Below are positions 8,865-20,400 of a DNA stretch of 64,000 nt, piece by piece. The notes below the pieces were generated by a model. It saw only the letters and a program-made list of their open reading frames with translations, was not told the DNA's origin and did no database searches. The position numbers and the translations under genes are program-made. Numbering within the stretch: the first letter of the stretch is position 1; every line of letters begins with the position of its first letter. The stretch is from Rhodopseudomonas palustris (lineage in GTDB: Bacteria; Pseudomonadota; Alphaproteobacteria; Rhizobiales; Xanthobacteraceae), in assembly GCF_003031265.1 (NCBI RefSeq), contig NZ_CP019966.1:4216001-4280000 (forward strand), in the 5' to 3' direction.

Positions 8865-9253
8865 GGGCAGGTCTTTCAAAAACGGGCGCCCTCGGAGTGA
8901 TCCGAGGCGCGCGGGAGGATCGGGGGAAGCCGCGGCGGGGCGGGCCGGACGCCGGCGGCCGCCGCGCCTTTCCGTTGCCAAGGCGGCGGCGATTTCTCAA
9001 GCAAATAGTGGATTTGCCGGCCGGTTTGAACCGCTGTGAAGTACGCTTGACACAGCGCGCGCCCTACCCGCTTCCGGTCGCGGCACGCCTTGCGATCGCG
9101 GCGTTGCCGAGCCATGCGGAGCCGCGCTGCGAATCCGTCCAAATTGCTTCCGCAATCGCCTTTCGGCCCGTCCGGCGCGGTGCTATAGCGGGCGCGGCTT
9201 TAGTCCAATTCCCGCCCCTTTAAGCGCAGAATCACAAGAAGGCCCGATCCCGC
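8865..9253. other. Divergent intergenic region before icd
   Basis: It holds the promoters of the divergent methyltransferase gene and icd. I see no convincing coding sequence, repeat or RNA here, and no clean -35/-10 pair. Confidence 0.3.
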
Positions 9254-10477
9254 ATGGCGAAAATCAAGGTGACCAACCCAGTCGTCGAACTCGACGGCGA
9301 TGAGATGACCCGCATCATATGGCAGATGATCAAGGACAAGCTGATCACGCCGTTCCTCGACGTGGAACTGATGTATTTCGACCTCGGGATGGAGCACCGC
9401 GACGCGACCGACGACCAGGTCACCATCGATGCGGCGAACGCGATCAAGCAGGTCGGCGTCGGCGTGAAGTGCGCCACCATCACCCCGGACGAAGCGCGGG
9501 TGAAGGAGTTCGGCCTCAAGAGCATGTGGAAGTCGCCGAACGGCACCATCCGCAACATCCTCGGCGGCGTGATCTTCCGCGAACCGATCATCTGCAACAA
9601 CGTGCCGCGCCTGGTGCCGGGCTGGACCAAGCCGATCGTGATCGGCCGTCACGCTTACGGCGATCAGTATCGCGCGACTGACATCAAGTTCCCGGGCCCG
9701 GGCACGCTGACGATGAAGTTCGTCGGCGAGGACGGCTCGGTGATCGAGCGCGAAGTCTTCAAGGCGCCCGGCGCCGGCGTTGCGATGTCGATGTACAACC
9801 TCGACGAGTCGATCAAGGACTTCGCCCGCGCCTCGCTGAACTACGGCCTGATCCGCAACTATCCGGTCTACCTGTCGACCAAGAACACCATCATGAAGGT
9901 GTACGACGGTCGCTTCAAAGACATCTTCCAGGAGATCTTCGACAACGAGTTCAAGGCCGAGTACGACGCCAAGGGCCTGACCTACGAGCACCGCCTGATC
10001 GACGACATGGTCGCGTCGGCGCTGAAGTGGTCGGGCGGCTACGTCTGGGCCTGTAAGAACTACGACGGCGACGTGCAGTCGGACACCGTGGCGCAGGGCT
10101 ACGGCTCGCTCGGCCTGATGACCTCTGTGCTGATGACGCCGGACGGCAAGACGGTGGAAGCCGAAGCCGCGCACGGCACCGTCACCCGGCACTATCGCGA
10201 ACACCAGAAGGGCAAGGCGACTTCGACCAATTCGATCGCCTCGATCTTCGCCTGGACCCGCGGCCTCGCGCATCGCGCCAAGCTCGACTCCAACGAAGAA
10301 CTCGCCCGCTTCGCCGACACGCTGGAGAAGGTCTGCGTGCAGACCGTCGAAGCCGGCTTCATGACCAAGGACCTCGCGCTCCTGGTCGGCGCCGATCAGC
10401 GCTGGCTGTCGACCGAGGGCTTCCTCGACAAGGTCGCGCAGAACCTGCACAAGGCGATGGACGCCAAGGCCGCCTAA
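9254..10477 (+). CDS. icd: NADP-dependent isocitrate dehydrogenase
   Basis: 407 residues, full length for the homodimeric eukaryote-like (type II) enzyme. Converts isocitrate to 2-oxoglutarate and CO2 with NADPH production in the TCA cycle. Seen: [13 protein letters not shown] at the N-terminus, [12 protein letters not shown] at about residues 95-106 (substrate Ser/Asn), [13 protein letters not shown] near 217, [28 protein letters not shown] near 250-280 (metal-binding Asp), and [17 protein letters not shown] (NADP binding). It is monocistronic: it has its own upstream region and a strong terminator right after the TAA. Confidence 0.97.
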   Translation: MAKIKVTNPVVELDGDEMTRIIWQMIKDKLITPFLDVELMYFDLGMEHRDATDDQVTIDAANAIKQVGVGVKCATITPDEARVKEFGLKSMWKSPNGTIRNILGGVIFREPIICNNVPRLVPGWTKPIVIGRHAYGDQYRATDIKFPGPGTLTMKFVGEDGSVIEREVFKAPGAGVAMSMYNLDESIKDFARASLNYGLIRNYPVYLSTKNTIMKVYDGRFKDIFQEIFDNEFKAEYDAKGLTYEHRLIDDMVASALKWSGGYVWACKNYDGDVQSDTVAQGYGSLGLMTSVLMTPDGKTVEAEAAHGTVTRHYREHQKGKATSTNSIASIFAWTRGLAHRAKLDSNEELARFADTLEKVCVQTVEAGFMTKDLALLVGADQRWLSTEGFLDKVAQNLHKAMDAKAA

Positions 10478-10500
10478 TCAGCGCGCCGACTGAACGAACG

Positions 10501-10536
10501 AAAAGGCGCGGGATCGCTTCCCGCGCCTTTTTCTTT
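10501..10536 (+). terminator. Rho-independent terminator of icd
   Basis: A perfect 13-bp stem (10501-10513 with 10519-10531), pentaloop TCGCT, then a T-rich tail. It lies 24 bases after the icd stop codon. Confidence 0.9.
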
Positions 10537-10606
10537 GCGGCCCCGATCGGTTTAGAATTCACCGCATCAACCTCTCGCAGACTTACCGAAAGCCACGGCC
10601 ACGCTC

Positions 10607-10939
10607 ATGACGTCATTGCTAACCTTCTGCGCCGCTGCGCTGATGGAGATCGCCGGGTGCTTCGCATTCTGGGCGTGGCTACGGCTCGACAAATCGCCAC
10701 TGTGGCTGATCCCCGGCATGCTCGCGCTGGCGCTGTTCGCTTACTTACTGACGCTGGCCGACAGTCCGCTGGCCGGCCGCGCCTATGCTGCCTATGGCGG
10801 CATCTACATCGCCAGTGCGCTGGCCTGGGGCTGGGCGATGGAAGGCAATCGTCCCGACCATTGGGACGTGATCGGCGCCGCGATCTGCCTGGTCGGCATG
10901 AGCGTGATCCTGTTCGGACCGCGCTCGCTGCCGGCGTGA
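10607..10939 (+). CDS. YnfA/UPF0060 family small membrane protein
   Basis: 110 residues with four predicted transmembrane helices, matching the YnfA (SMR-like) family: [15 protein letters not shown] with its conserved E in helix 1, [27 protein letters not shown], and [17 protein letters not shown]. Proposed small-molecule/drug exporter of the inner membrane; physiological substrate unknown. Length is normal. It is convergent with the antiporter gene downstream (5 bases between stops). Confidence 0.9.
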   Translation: MTSLLTFCAAALMEIAGCFAFWAWLRLDKSPLWLIPGMLALALFAYLLTLADSPLAGRAYAAYGGIYIASALAWGWAMEGNRPDHWDVIGAAICLVGMSVILFGPRSLPA

Positions 10940-10944
10940 ACTAA

Positions 10945-12678
10945 TCAGGCCGCAGCCCCGGCCGAAGCCGGTGCCGCAGCGCTGGTGATCGGGCTGACGG
11001 CCGCATCGCTGCTGATGGCATCGACGCCGAGGCGGGCGATCATGGCGCGGGCGATTTCGTCTTCGCCCATGATCACCAGATTGGCCCCGTTGCTGCGCAG
11101 ATGGATGACCTCCTCGGCAGAATGCGCGCGGGCGATAATCAGCAGGCCGGGGTTGACGGCACGCGCCTTGGCGACGATCTGACCGCCTTCGAACGCATTG
11201 GGGATTGCCACGAGGAGACCGTGCGCCTGCGCGATCTCGGCCTCGTCGAGGATCTCCTGCGCGGCGGCATTGCCGTTGATCGCCGTGAAGCCTTCACGCT
11301 GCAGCCGCGCCACCCGCTCGTCGTCGTTCTCGATCACCACCATATCGGCACCGGAACGGCGGAGCGCGGCGCTGACATTGGAGCCGACGCGGCCGTGCCC
11401 GACCAGCACGATATGGCCACGCGGCTGGGCTGGCATTGCAGCGGCCGCAGCGTCCTTCGCGGCCTGCTTGGCGGCTTCCGCCGCCGCCGCGACTTTGGCG
11501 CTGAAGCGGTCGAGCAGCACGAACATCACGGGATTGAGCATGATCGAAATGATCGCGCCGGCCAGCACCAGATCGCGGCCACGCTCCGGCATCAGCCCGA
11601 GCGCGACGCCGAGCCCGGCGAGAATGAACGAGAACTCGCCGATCTGCGCCAGCGAGGCGGAGATCGTCAGCGCCGTCATGTTGGGATGGCCGAACAGCCG
11701 CACGATGAAGAACGCGGCGATCGACTTGCCGAACACGATGATCAGCACGGTGACCAAGAGCGGCAGCGGTTCGCGCGCCACGATGCCGGGATCGACCAGC
11801 ATGCCGACAGAAACGAAGAACAGCACCGCGAACGCATCGCGCAGCGGCAGCGTTTCGTTGGCGGCGCGATGACTGAGCTCGGACTCCGACAGGATCATGC
11901 CGGCGAAGAATGCGCCGAGCGCGAGCGATACGTCGAACAGCACCGCCGCGCCGAACGCGACGCCGAGCGAGATCGCCAGCACCGCGAGACGAAACAGCTC
12001 GCGCGAGCCGGTGTGCGCCACATAGTGCAGCATCCACGGAATGATGCGGCGGCCGACCACCAGCATGAACACCATGAAGGCGAACACCTTGCCGAGCGTC
12101 AGCGCAACCGGCCACAGCACCATCTGCCAATTGGCGGTGGTCGCCTCGCCCTTGAGCAAGCCGGCGACCGCGGGCAGCAGCACCAGCGTCAGCACCATCG
12201 CGATGTCTTCGACGATCAGCCAGCCAACCGCGATCCGGCCGCGCTCGCTGTCGACCAACCGGCGCTCCTGCAGCGCGCGCAGCAGCACCACGGTACTTGC
12301 GACCGACAGCGCCAGACCAAACACCAAGCCGGCGCCAAACGGCCAGCCCAGCGCATGGCCGAGCCCGGCACCCAGCACGGTTGCGGCGCCGATCTGCACC
12401 ACCGCGCCGGGAATCGCGATCGCCCGGACTTCGAGCAGATCCTTCAATGAGAAGTGCAGACCGACGCCGAACATCAGCAGGATCACGCCGATCTCCGCGA
12501 GCTCGTTGGCCAGGCTCTGATCGGCCACATAGCCGGGGGTGAATGGGCCGATCACAACGCCGGCGAGCAGATAACCGACCAGCGGCGAGATTTTCAGCCG
12601 CTGGGCCGCGACACCGAAGGCAAATGCCAGCACCAAGCCGGCCACGATGGTGGAAATCAGTGGGGTGTTGTGCTCCAT
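10945..12678 (-). CDS. CPA2 monovalent cation:proton antiporter with TrkA-N domain (YbaL type)
   Basis: 577 residues. N-terminal Na+/H+-exchanger domain of about 12 membrane segments (TPLISTIVAGLVLAFAFG, LVGYLLAGVVIGPFTPGYVADQ, LLMFGVGLHFSL). A cytosolic RCK/TrkA-N domain follows from about residue 415 (HIVLVGHGRVGSNV, the NAD-binding GxGxxG-like loop, with IEND further on). It likely exchanges K+ for H+. The start ATG at 12676-12678 is chosen from the typical MEHNTPLI beginning; two in-frame ATG/GTG codons lie upstream. It is divergent from a second CPA2 antiporter gene. Confidence 0.9.
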   Translation of the reverse strand: MEHNTPLISTIVAGLVLAFAFGVAAQRLKISPLVGYLLAGVVIGPFTPGYVADQSLANELAEIGVILLMFGVGLHFSLKDLLEVRAIAIPGAVVQIGAATVLGAGLGHALGWPFGAGLVFGLALSVASTVVLLRALQERRLVDSERGRIAVGWLIVEDIAMVLTLVLLPAVAGLLKGEATTANWQMVLWPVALTLGKVFAFMVFMLVVGRRIIPWMLHYVAHTGSRELFRLAVLAISLGVAFGAAVLFDVSLALGAFFAGMILSESELSHRAANETLPLRDAFAVLFFVSVGMLVDPGIVAREPLPLLVTVLIIVFGKSIAAFFIVRLFGHPNMTALTISASLAQIGEFSFILAGLGVALGLMPERGRDLVLAGAIISIMLNPVMFVLLDRFSAKVAAAAEAAKQAAKDAAAAAMPAQPRGHIVLVGHGRVGSNVSAALRRSGADMVVIENDDERVARLQREGFTAINGNAAAQEILDEAEIAQAHGLLVAIPNAFEGGQIVAKARAVNPGLLIIARAHSAEEVIHLRSNGANLVIMGEDEIARAMIARLGVDAISSDAAVSPITSAAAPASAGAAA

Positions 12679-12862
12679 CGTTCCGTTGTGCGGCATGACG
12701 CCGCGACCGTCCACCCGAGCGGCGGCTACCGATCGCCGCAGTGCACGCTGGCGCCAGGGAACCCGCTTGGGCCGAAGTGCAGAATCGCGATCTATTGCCG
12801 CAGCCCTGCGACGATTTGATCGATGTCGTCGCCCTCCGCTACCTCACGTGATTGAAGGAACG

Positions 12863-14641
12863 ATGTCAGTCGAAAACGATGTCGGAGTTTACCGGGAAGC
12901 CTTGGTGTTTCTCGGGACCGCAGGCGTATTGATCCCGGTGATGACGCGGTTTCGCGTCAGCCCGGTGCTCGGCTTTCTGGTCGCCGGGCTGGTGCTCGGC
13001 CCACACAGCCTCGGCCGGATCGGCGCCGACCTGCCCTGGCTGAGTTACGTCACCATCACCTCGCAGGATGCGGTCGACCGGCTCGCTGAACTCGGCGTCG
13101 CCTTCCTGCTGTTCACCATAGGCCTCGAACTGTCGTTCGACCGGCTCTGGACGATGCGGCGGCTGGTGTTCGGCCTCGGCATGTCGCAGGTGGTGCTGAC
13201 CACGGCAGCGATCAGCGGCATCGCGCTGATCTTCGGCAACACGGTGGAATCGAGCCTGGTGATCGGCGCCTGTCTGGCGCTGTCGTCGACCGCGATCGTG
13301 CTTCAGCTTCTCGCCGAGCAGAAGCGGCTCGCCACCGTTGCCGGCCGCAGCATCTTCGCGGTGCTGCTGGCGCAGGATCTCGCCGTGGTGCCGATCCTGT
13401 TTCTGATCGTGGTGTTCGGCAAAGCCGCCGGTGACGCGGCGAGCGGCGGCGCGGTCAGCACCGGCGCAGTGTGGCTCGGTCTGGGCATGGCGCTGGTGCA
13501 GGCGGCGGCCGCGATCCTGCTGATCATCGGCTTCGGCCGCCTGGTTCTGCGCCGGCTGTTCCGCTTGGTGGCTTCGACCCACAACCGCGAGCTGTTCATG
13601 GCGACGATCCTGTTCGTCGTCGTCGGTACCTCGCTGGTCACCCACGTCGCCGGACTGTCGATGGCGCTCGGCGCCTTCCTGGCGGGTCTGGTGCTGGCGG
13701 AGACCGAATTCCGCCGCCAGGTCGAAGTCGATATCGAGCCGTTCAAAGGCATGCTGCTCGGGCTGTTCTTCATCTCGGTCGGGATGCGGATCGACCTTGC
13801 GGAGGTCGCGCGCTATCCGGCGATGGTCGCCACCTCGGTGATCGGCATGACGGCGCTGAAGGCGGTGGTGATCGCCGGCCTCACCTGGCTGTTCCGGCTG
13901 TCGCGGCCGGTGATCGCCGAGGCCAGCCTGTTACTCGCCGGTGGCGGCGAATTCGCCTTCCTGGTGCTCGGGCTCGCAAGCTCCAGCGGCCTCGTGACGC
14001 GCGAAGTCGAGCAGTTCATGCTGCTGGTGTCGTCGGGCACCATGATGCTGACGCCGTATCTGGCGCGGCTCAGCCGCAAGGCCAGCGCACGTGCCCGCAA
14101 GGCGGTGGCGGTCGCGGCCGGCCACACCGATCCGACGCCCGGCGACACGCCGCGCATCATCCTGGTCGGCTACGGCCGCGTCGGCCGCATCGTCGGCGAC
14201 ATCCTGAACAAGCAGGGCAAGCCGTTCATCGGCATCGATGTCGATCCCGAGGCGGTCGCCCGCGCCCGCAAGGCCGGCGCCAATGTGGTGTATGGCGACG
14301 CCACCCAGCGCGCCTTCCTGCGCAAATGCGGGCTCGGCGATGCGCCCGCCGTGGTGGTGACGATGCACGACGCCGCGGCCGCCGAACATGTCGTCGCCGC
14401 GGCCCGCGCCGAGCGCGCCGATCTGCCGGTGATCGTCCGCGCCCGCGATGCCGATCACGCCGCCCGGCTGTTCACCCTCGGCGCCACCGAGGTGATCCGC
14501 GAAGTCCTCGAAGCCAGCTTCGAGATCGCCTCCACCGTTCTGCAGGCGCTCGGCATGCCGGTCGGCAAAGTCATCGCCGTGATCCACGACGAACGCGACA
14601 CCAGGAAGAAGCGGGTCCGCGCCGGCGTGCCGGCGGATTAA
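12863..14641 (+). CDS. CPA2 monovalent cation:proton antiporter with TrkA-N domain (KefB/KefC type)
   Basis: 592 residues. Same architecture as its divergent neighbour but clearly a different subfamily: RFRVSPVLGFLVAGLVLGPHSLG, FLLFTIGLELSFDRLW and ALGAFLAGLVLAETEFRRQVEVDIEPFKGMLLGLFF are KefB/KefC-like. The RCK domain begins near residue 430 (RIILVGYGRVGRIVGDIL). The ATG at 12863 is chosen because it follows AAGGAACG; the frame is open 72 codons upstream but without conservation. Inner-membrane K+ efflux is the expected role. No KefF/KefG ancillary gene is adjacent. Confidence 0.9.
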   Translation: MSVENDVGVYREALVFLGTAGVLIPVMTRFRVSPVLGFLVAGLVLGPHSLGRIGADLPWLSYVTITSQDAVDRLAELGVAFLLFTIGLELSFDRLWTMRRLVFGLGMSQVVLTTAAISGIALIFGNTVESSLVIGACLALSSTAIVLQLLAEQKRLATVAGRSIFAVLLAQDLAVVPILFLIVVFGKAAGDAASGGAVSTGAVWLGLGMALVQAAAAILLIIGFGRLVLRRLFRLVASTHNRELFMATILFVVVGTSLVTHVAGLSMALGAFLAGLVLAETEFRRQVEVDIEPFKGMLLGLFFISVGMRIDLAEVARYPAMVATSVIGMTALKAVVIAGLTWLFRLSRPVIAEASLLLAGGGEFAFLVLGLASSSGLVTREVEQFMLLVSSGTMMLTPYLARLSRKASARARKAVAVAAGHTDPTPGDTPRIILVGYGRVGRIVGDILNKQGKPFIGIDVDPEAVARARKAGANVVYGDATQRAFLRKCGLGDAPAVVVTMHDAAAAEHVVAAARAERADLPVIVRARDADHAARLFTLGATEVIREVLEASFEIASTVLQALGMPVGKVIAVIHDERDTRKKRVRAGVPAD

Positions 14642-14674
14642 TCACTCTTATCCGCAAACGTTCGTTTCTCACCC

Positions 14675-14790
14675 GTCATTCCGTGGCGCTCACAAAGTGA
14701 GCGAACCCGGAATCTCGAGATGATGCGCACAGTGCTCGACCGATCGGGATTCCGGGTTCGCGCAGCTTCGCTGCGCGCCCCGGAATGACG
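14675..14790. repeat. Dispersed palindromic repeat, family A (copy 1)
   Basis: An imperfect palindrome with outer arms GTCATTCCG and CGGAATGAC and internal arms around GAACCCGGAATCTCG and GGGATTCCGGGTTCG. Further copies lie near 38207, 43445 and 54365. It sits between convergent genes. Confidence 0.85.
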
Positions 14791-14801
14791 GGGCGAAGTT
14801 G

Positions 14802-15557
14802 TTACTTCGTCGGCGCGCGGCGGAAGTGGTAGCGGTAGAGCTCACGGTCGAAGCCGAGGCCCGCATAGAGCGCGCGGCCGGCGGTGTTGTCGGTGACGAC
14901 CTGCAGACAGGCGCCGGTGGCGCCTTGGGCGGCGGCCCAGGCGAGCAGCGCGGTCATCAGGCGCTTGCCGAGGCCCTGCCCGCGCAGCGCCTCGTCGACC
15001 ACCACCGACTCGATCACCACCAGATCGCCGTGCAGCACGCCATAGGCGGTCGCGACGATGCGGCCGTCGTGGCGGAGCGCGAAGAAACCGGTCGGCAACG
15101 CGATTGCATCGACGACGCGGGCATACACGGAGGCATGTGACGGTGATTGCGCCTGCAGCCGTGCGATGGCCGCCAGCCACTCGGCATCGGCGCGCGCGGT
15201 GATAGCGACATCCGGCGCCATCGCGGGAAAGTTCTCGGGCGCCAGATCGCGATACAGCGTGCAGGCTTCACCCTCGGCCGTGAAACCGCGGGTGTCGAGT
15301 TCGCGCTCCACCTGCGGCGGCAACAGCGAGACCAGCCGCACGATCAGCGGCAGCGCTTGCGCGCGATAGAGCCGATCGAATGCGTCGAGCTGCGGCGCGA
15401 TCGTGGCGATGCCCGGATGCAGCGGATTGGCCGAATTGATCCGGCGCGACACGCCGTCGCCGAAACGCAGCAACCAGTCGCCGATCAGCGCGCACCGCAA
15501 CGACGGCCAAGCGTTGTGGCAGGCCTGTTCGACCTGCCACGCCAATGCGTGATCCAC
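14802..15557 (-). CDS. GNAT family N-acetyltransferase
   Basis: 251 residues. The C-terminal half is a GNAT fold: VIESVVVDEALRGQGLGKRLM (acetyl-CoA loop R-G-Q-G-L-G-K) and TDNTAGRALYAGLGF. The N-terminal half (WPSLRCALIGDWLLRFGDGVSRRINSANPL) is the extra domain found in a rhizobial subgroup of GNATs. Substrate unknown. It starts with GTG one base after the alaS stop, with GAGG formed by the alaS end, so it is probably co-transcribed and coupled to alaS. Confidence 0.88.
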   Translation of the reverse strand: MDHALAWQVEQACHNAWPSLRCALIGDWLLRFGDGVSRRINSANPLHPGIATIAPQLDAFDRLYRAQALPLIVRLVSLLPPQVERELDTRGFTAEGEACTLYRDLAPENFPAMAPDVAITARADAEWLAAIARLQAQSPSHASVYARVVDAIALPTGFFALRHDGRIVATAYGVLHGDLVVIESVVVDEALRGQGLGKRLMTALLAWAAAQGATGACLQVVTDNTAGRALYAGLGFDRELYRYHFRRAPTK

Positions 15558-15558
15558 C

Positions 15559-18228
<2,670 letters not shown>

Positions 18229-18466
18229 GTTCGTCCAATCACCCGGAATGCCCGCGAAACGCCCGCCGAACCCACCTCTTCCGGTGTCATGCCTTTTAGA
18301 CGCGGGGGCGCGCGCTGTCTAGAAAGTGGGCATAGATCCAGTTGTTTGCCAGCCGGGAGGCCCACTTCCACGGGCGTTTACGAAGACCCGTTGATAGCTC
18401 GCCGAGCCGCGTTGACAGCCTTGTTGAAGCCGTGTTTGTGTCCTACCTACCTAAGACTAAGTCGCG
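18229..18466. other. Divergent promoter region alaS / gcvT
   Basis: No gene seen. It must contain the alaS promoter (minus) and the promoter of the glycine riboswitch transcript (plus). I could not pick out clean -35/-10 boxes. Confidence 0.3.
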
Positions 18467-18655
18467 TCGGGAGAGATCGGCCCAATCCTTCAGTGAAGGG
18501 GGCCGGCGCCGAAGGAGCAACCGCCCCGGAAACTCTCAGGCAAACGGACCGCGCGGCCGACTGACATCTGGAAAGAGACCCTGCCGGGTGATCCCGGGAC
18601 GGGTCCGCCGACGGGATAATGCTCTCAGGCACAGCGACAGATGGGGCTCGAACGG
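18467..18655 (+). promoter_or_regulatory. Tandem glycine riboswitch controlling gcvT-gcvH-gcvP
   Basis: Two glycine aptamers in series. Aptamer 1: GGGAGAG at 18469-18475, GCCGAAGGAGCAA at 18508-18520 and AACTCTCAGGCA at 18531-18542; GAGAG pairs with CTCTC. Aptamer 2 begins after a short linker: CATCTG at 18565-18570 pairs with CAGATG at 18638-18643 (P1), and GCTCTCAGGCAC lies at 18621-18632. These are the conserved gcvT-motif signatures. It ends about 40 bases before the gcvT ATG. Expected to switch the glycine cleavage operon on when glycine is in excess. Confidence 0.93.
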
Positions 18656-18694
18656 TGACGAGAAATCGGTCTCGGGAACCTTGGGAGCCTGGAT

Positions 18695-19843
18695 ATGCTG
18701 GCGGGTGACGACACCCAATCCTTGAAACGCACGCCGCTCTACGCGCTGCACCTGGCCCGCGGCGGCAAGATGGTGCCCTTCGCCGGCTACGACATGCCGG
18801 TGCAATACCCGCTTGGCGTGCTGAAAGAACATCTGCACACCCGCACTGCCGCAGGGCTTTTCGACGTTTCGCATATGGGCCAGATCGAGCTGCGGGCGAA
18901 GTCCGGCAAGCTCGAAGACGCCGCCCGCGCGCTCGAAGCGCTAATCCCGCAGGACATCGTGGCGTTGCCGCCCGGGCGACAGCGCTACGCGCAGTTCACC
19001 AATGAATCCGGCGGGATTCTCGACGACCTGATGGTCACCAATCTCGGCGACCGGCTGTTTCTGGTGGTCAACGCCGCCTGCAAGGCCGAGGACGAGGCCC
19101 ACCTGCGCGCGCATCTGTCGGATGCCTGCGACATCACTGCCCCCACCGATCGCGCGCTGATCGCGCTGCAGGGCCCGAAGGCTGAAGCCGCGCTGGCGAA
19201 ATTCTGTGCAGACGTCACCACGATGAAGTTCATGGATGTCGCCGAGCTCAGCCTCGACGGCCTTGCCTGCATCGTCTCGCGCTCCGGCTACACCGGCGAA
19301 GACGGCTTCGAGATTTCGGTGCCGGCGGACGGCGCCGAACGGCTTGCGACCGCGCTGCTCGACAACCCCGACGTGCTGCCGATCGGCCTCGGCGCCCGCG
19401 ACAGCCTGCGGCTGGAAGCGGGCCTCTGCCTCTACGGCCACGACATCGACACCACCACCACGCCGGTCGAAGCTGCGCTGAGCTGGTCGATCCAGAAGAG
19501 TCGCCGCAGCGGCGGCGCCCGTTCTGGCGGCTTCCCCGGCGCCTCGGCGATTCTCAGCCAGCTCGATGGCGGCACCGCGCGGCTGCGCGTTGGACTGCGG
19601 CCCGAGGGCCGCGCCCCGGTCCGCGAGAATGCACCGCTATTCGCCAGCGACGATTCGACCGAGCCGGTCGGCACGGTCACCTCCGGCGGCTTCGGGCCGA
19701 GCCTGAACGCGCCGGTGGCGATGGGCTATCTGCCGGCCGCGCTGGCTGTGCGCGACACCGTCGTTTTCGCCGAAGTGCGCGGCCAGCGTCTGCCGCTGCG
19801 CGTCGCGGCCATGCCGTTCGTTCCGAATACCTACAAGCGCTGA
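18695..19843 (+). CDS. gcvT: Glycine cleavage system T protein (aminomethyltransferase)
   Basis: 382 residues. Transfers the methylene group from the aminomethyl-lipoyl H protein to tetrahydrofolate, releasing ammonia. Seen: TPLYALHLARGGKMVPFAGYDMPVQY, LFDVSHMGQIELR, SGYTGEDGFEISVP (folate pocket), GLGARDSLRLEAGLCLYGHDI and GFGPSLNAPVAMGYLP at the C-terminal barrel. GGGAGCC precedes the ATG by about 8 bases. First gene of the gcv operon, directly under the glycine riboswitch; gcvH follows after 9 bases. Confidence 0.96.
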   Translation: MLAGDDTQSLKRTPLYALHLARGGKMVPFAGYDMPVQYPLGVLKEHLHTRTAAGLFDVSHMGQIELRAKSGKLEDAARALEALIPQDIVALPPGRQRYAQFTNESGGILDDLMVTNLGDRLFLVVNAACKAEDEAHLRAHLSDACDITAPTDRALIALQGPKAEAALAKFCADVTTMKFMDVAELSLDGLACIVSRSGYTGEDGFEISVPADGAERLATALLDNPDVLPIGLGARDSLRLEAGLCLYGHDIDTTTTPVEAALSWSIQKSRRSGGARSGGFPGASAILSQLDGGTARLRVGLRPEGRAPVRENAPLFASDDSTEPVGTVTSGGFGPSLNAPVAMGYLPAALAVRDTVVFAEVRGQRLPLRVAAMPFVPNTYKR

Positions 19844-19852
19844 GGACTTGTC

Positions 19853-20218
19853 ATGACCACGCTCTACACCCCCGATCATGAATGGCTGAAGATCGAGGGC
19901 GACGTCGCCACGATCGGCATCACCGACTACGCCCAGGAACAGCTCGGCGACGTGGTGTTTGTCGAGCTGCCGAAAGTCGGCCGCGCCGTGAAGAAGGCTG
20001 AAGCCGCCGCCGTGGTCGAGTCGGTGAAGGCAGCCTCCGACGTCTACGCGCCGATCACCGGCGAAGTACTCGAAGTCAACGAGACGCTCGGCACCGAGCC
20101 CGGCCTGGTGAATTCCGACGCCGGCGGCGCCGCGTGGTTCTTCAAACTGAAGATCGCCGACAAGAGCGAGCTCGACGGCCTGATGGACGAAGCGGCCTAC
20201 AAGGCCCACACGGCCTGA
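19853..20218 (+). CDS. gcvH: Glycine cleavage system H protein
   Basis: 121 residues, the normal length. Lipoylated shuttle protein carrying the aminomethyl group between P, T and L proteins. The lipoyl-lysine is K59 in [10 protein letters not shown]; the flanking hairpin and [16 protein letters not shown] segment ([13 protein letters not shown]) are typical. Nine bases after gcvT, clearly in the same transcript. Confidence 0.97.
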   Translation: MTTLYTPDHEWLKIEGDVATIGITDYAQEQLGDVVFVELPKVGRAVKKAEAAAVVESVKAASDVYAPITGEVLEVNETLGTEPGLVNSDAGGAAWFFKLKIADKSELDGLMDEAAYKAHTA

Positions 20219-20242
20219 CGGACCGTCCGTTCGCCTGAATTC

Positions 20243-20327
20243 GTCATTGCGAGCGAAGCGAAGCATTCCAATTCCAGCGCGCTGTGTCTCTGGATTGCTT
20301 CGTCGCTTCGCTCCTCGCAATGGCGAC
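20243..20327. repeat. Dispersed palindromic repeat, family B (copy 1)
   Basis: Outer arms GTCATTGCGAGCGAAGCGAAGC and a matching right arm (GCTTCG...CTCGCAATG) form a long hairpin with TCCAGCGC in the middle. Other copies: 34384-34465 and 50816-50899. It lies inside the gcv operon between gcvH and gcvP. Confidence 0.85.
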
Positions 20328-20400
20328 GCTGAGATTGAGACGCCTGAGATTTCCGAGCAACCTGCCTTAGCGGGCCGTTGCATTTGACGAGGACCAGAGC

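Noticed and set aside
9200..10450. 416-codon minus-strand open frame
   Set aside because: Antisense to icd.
14642..14801. CRISPR-like repeats
   Set aside because: The palindromes are dispersed single copies with unequal spacing and no spacer array or cas genes in the window.
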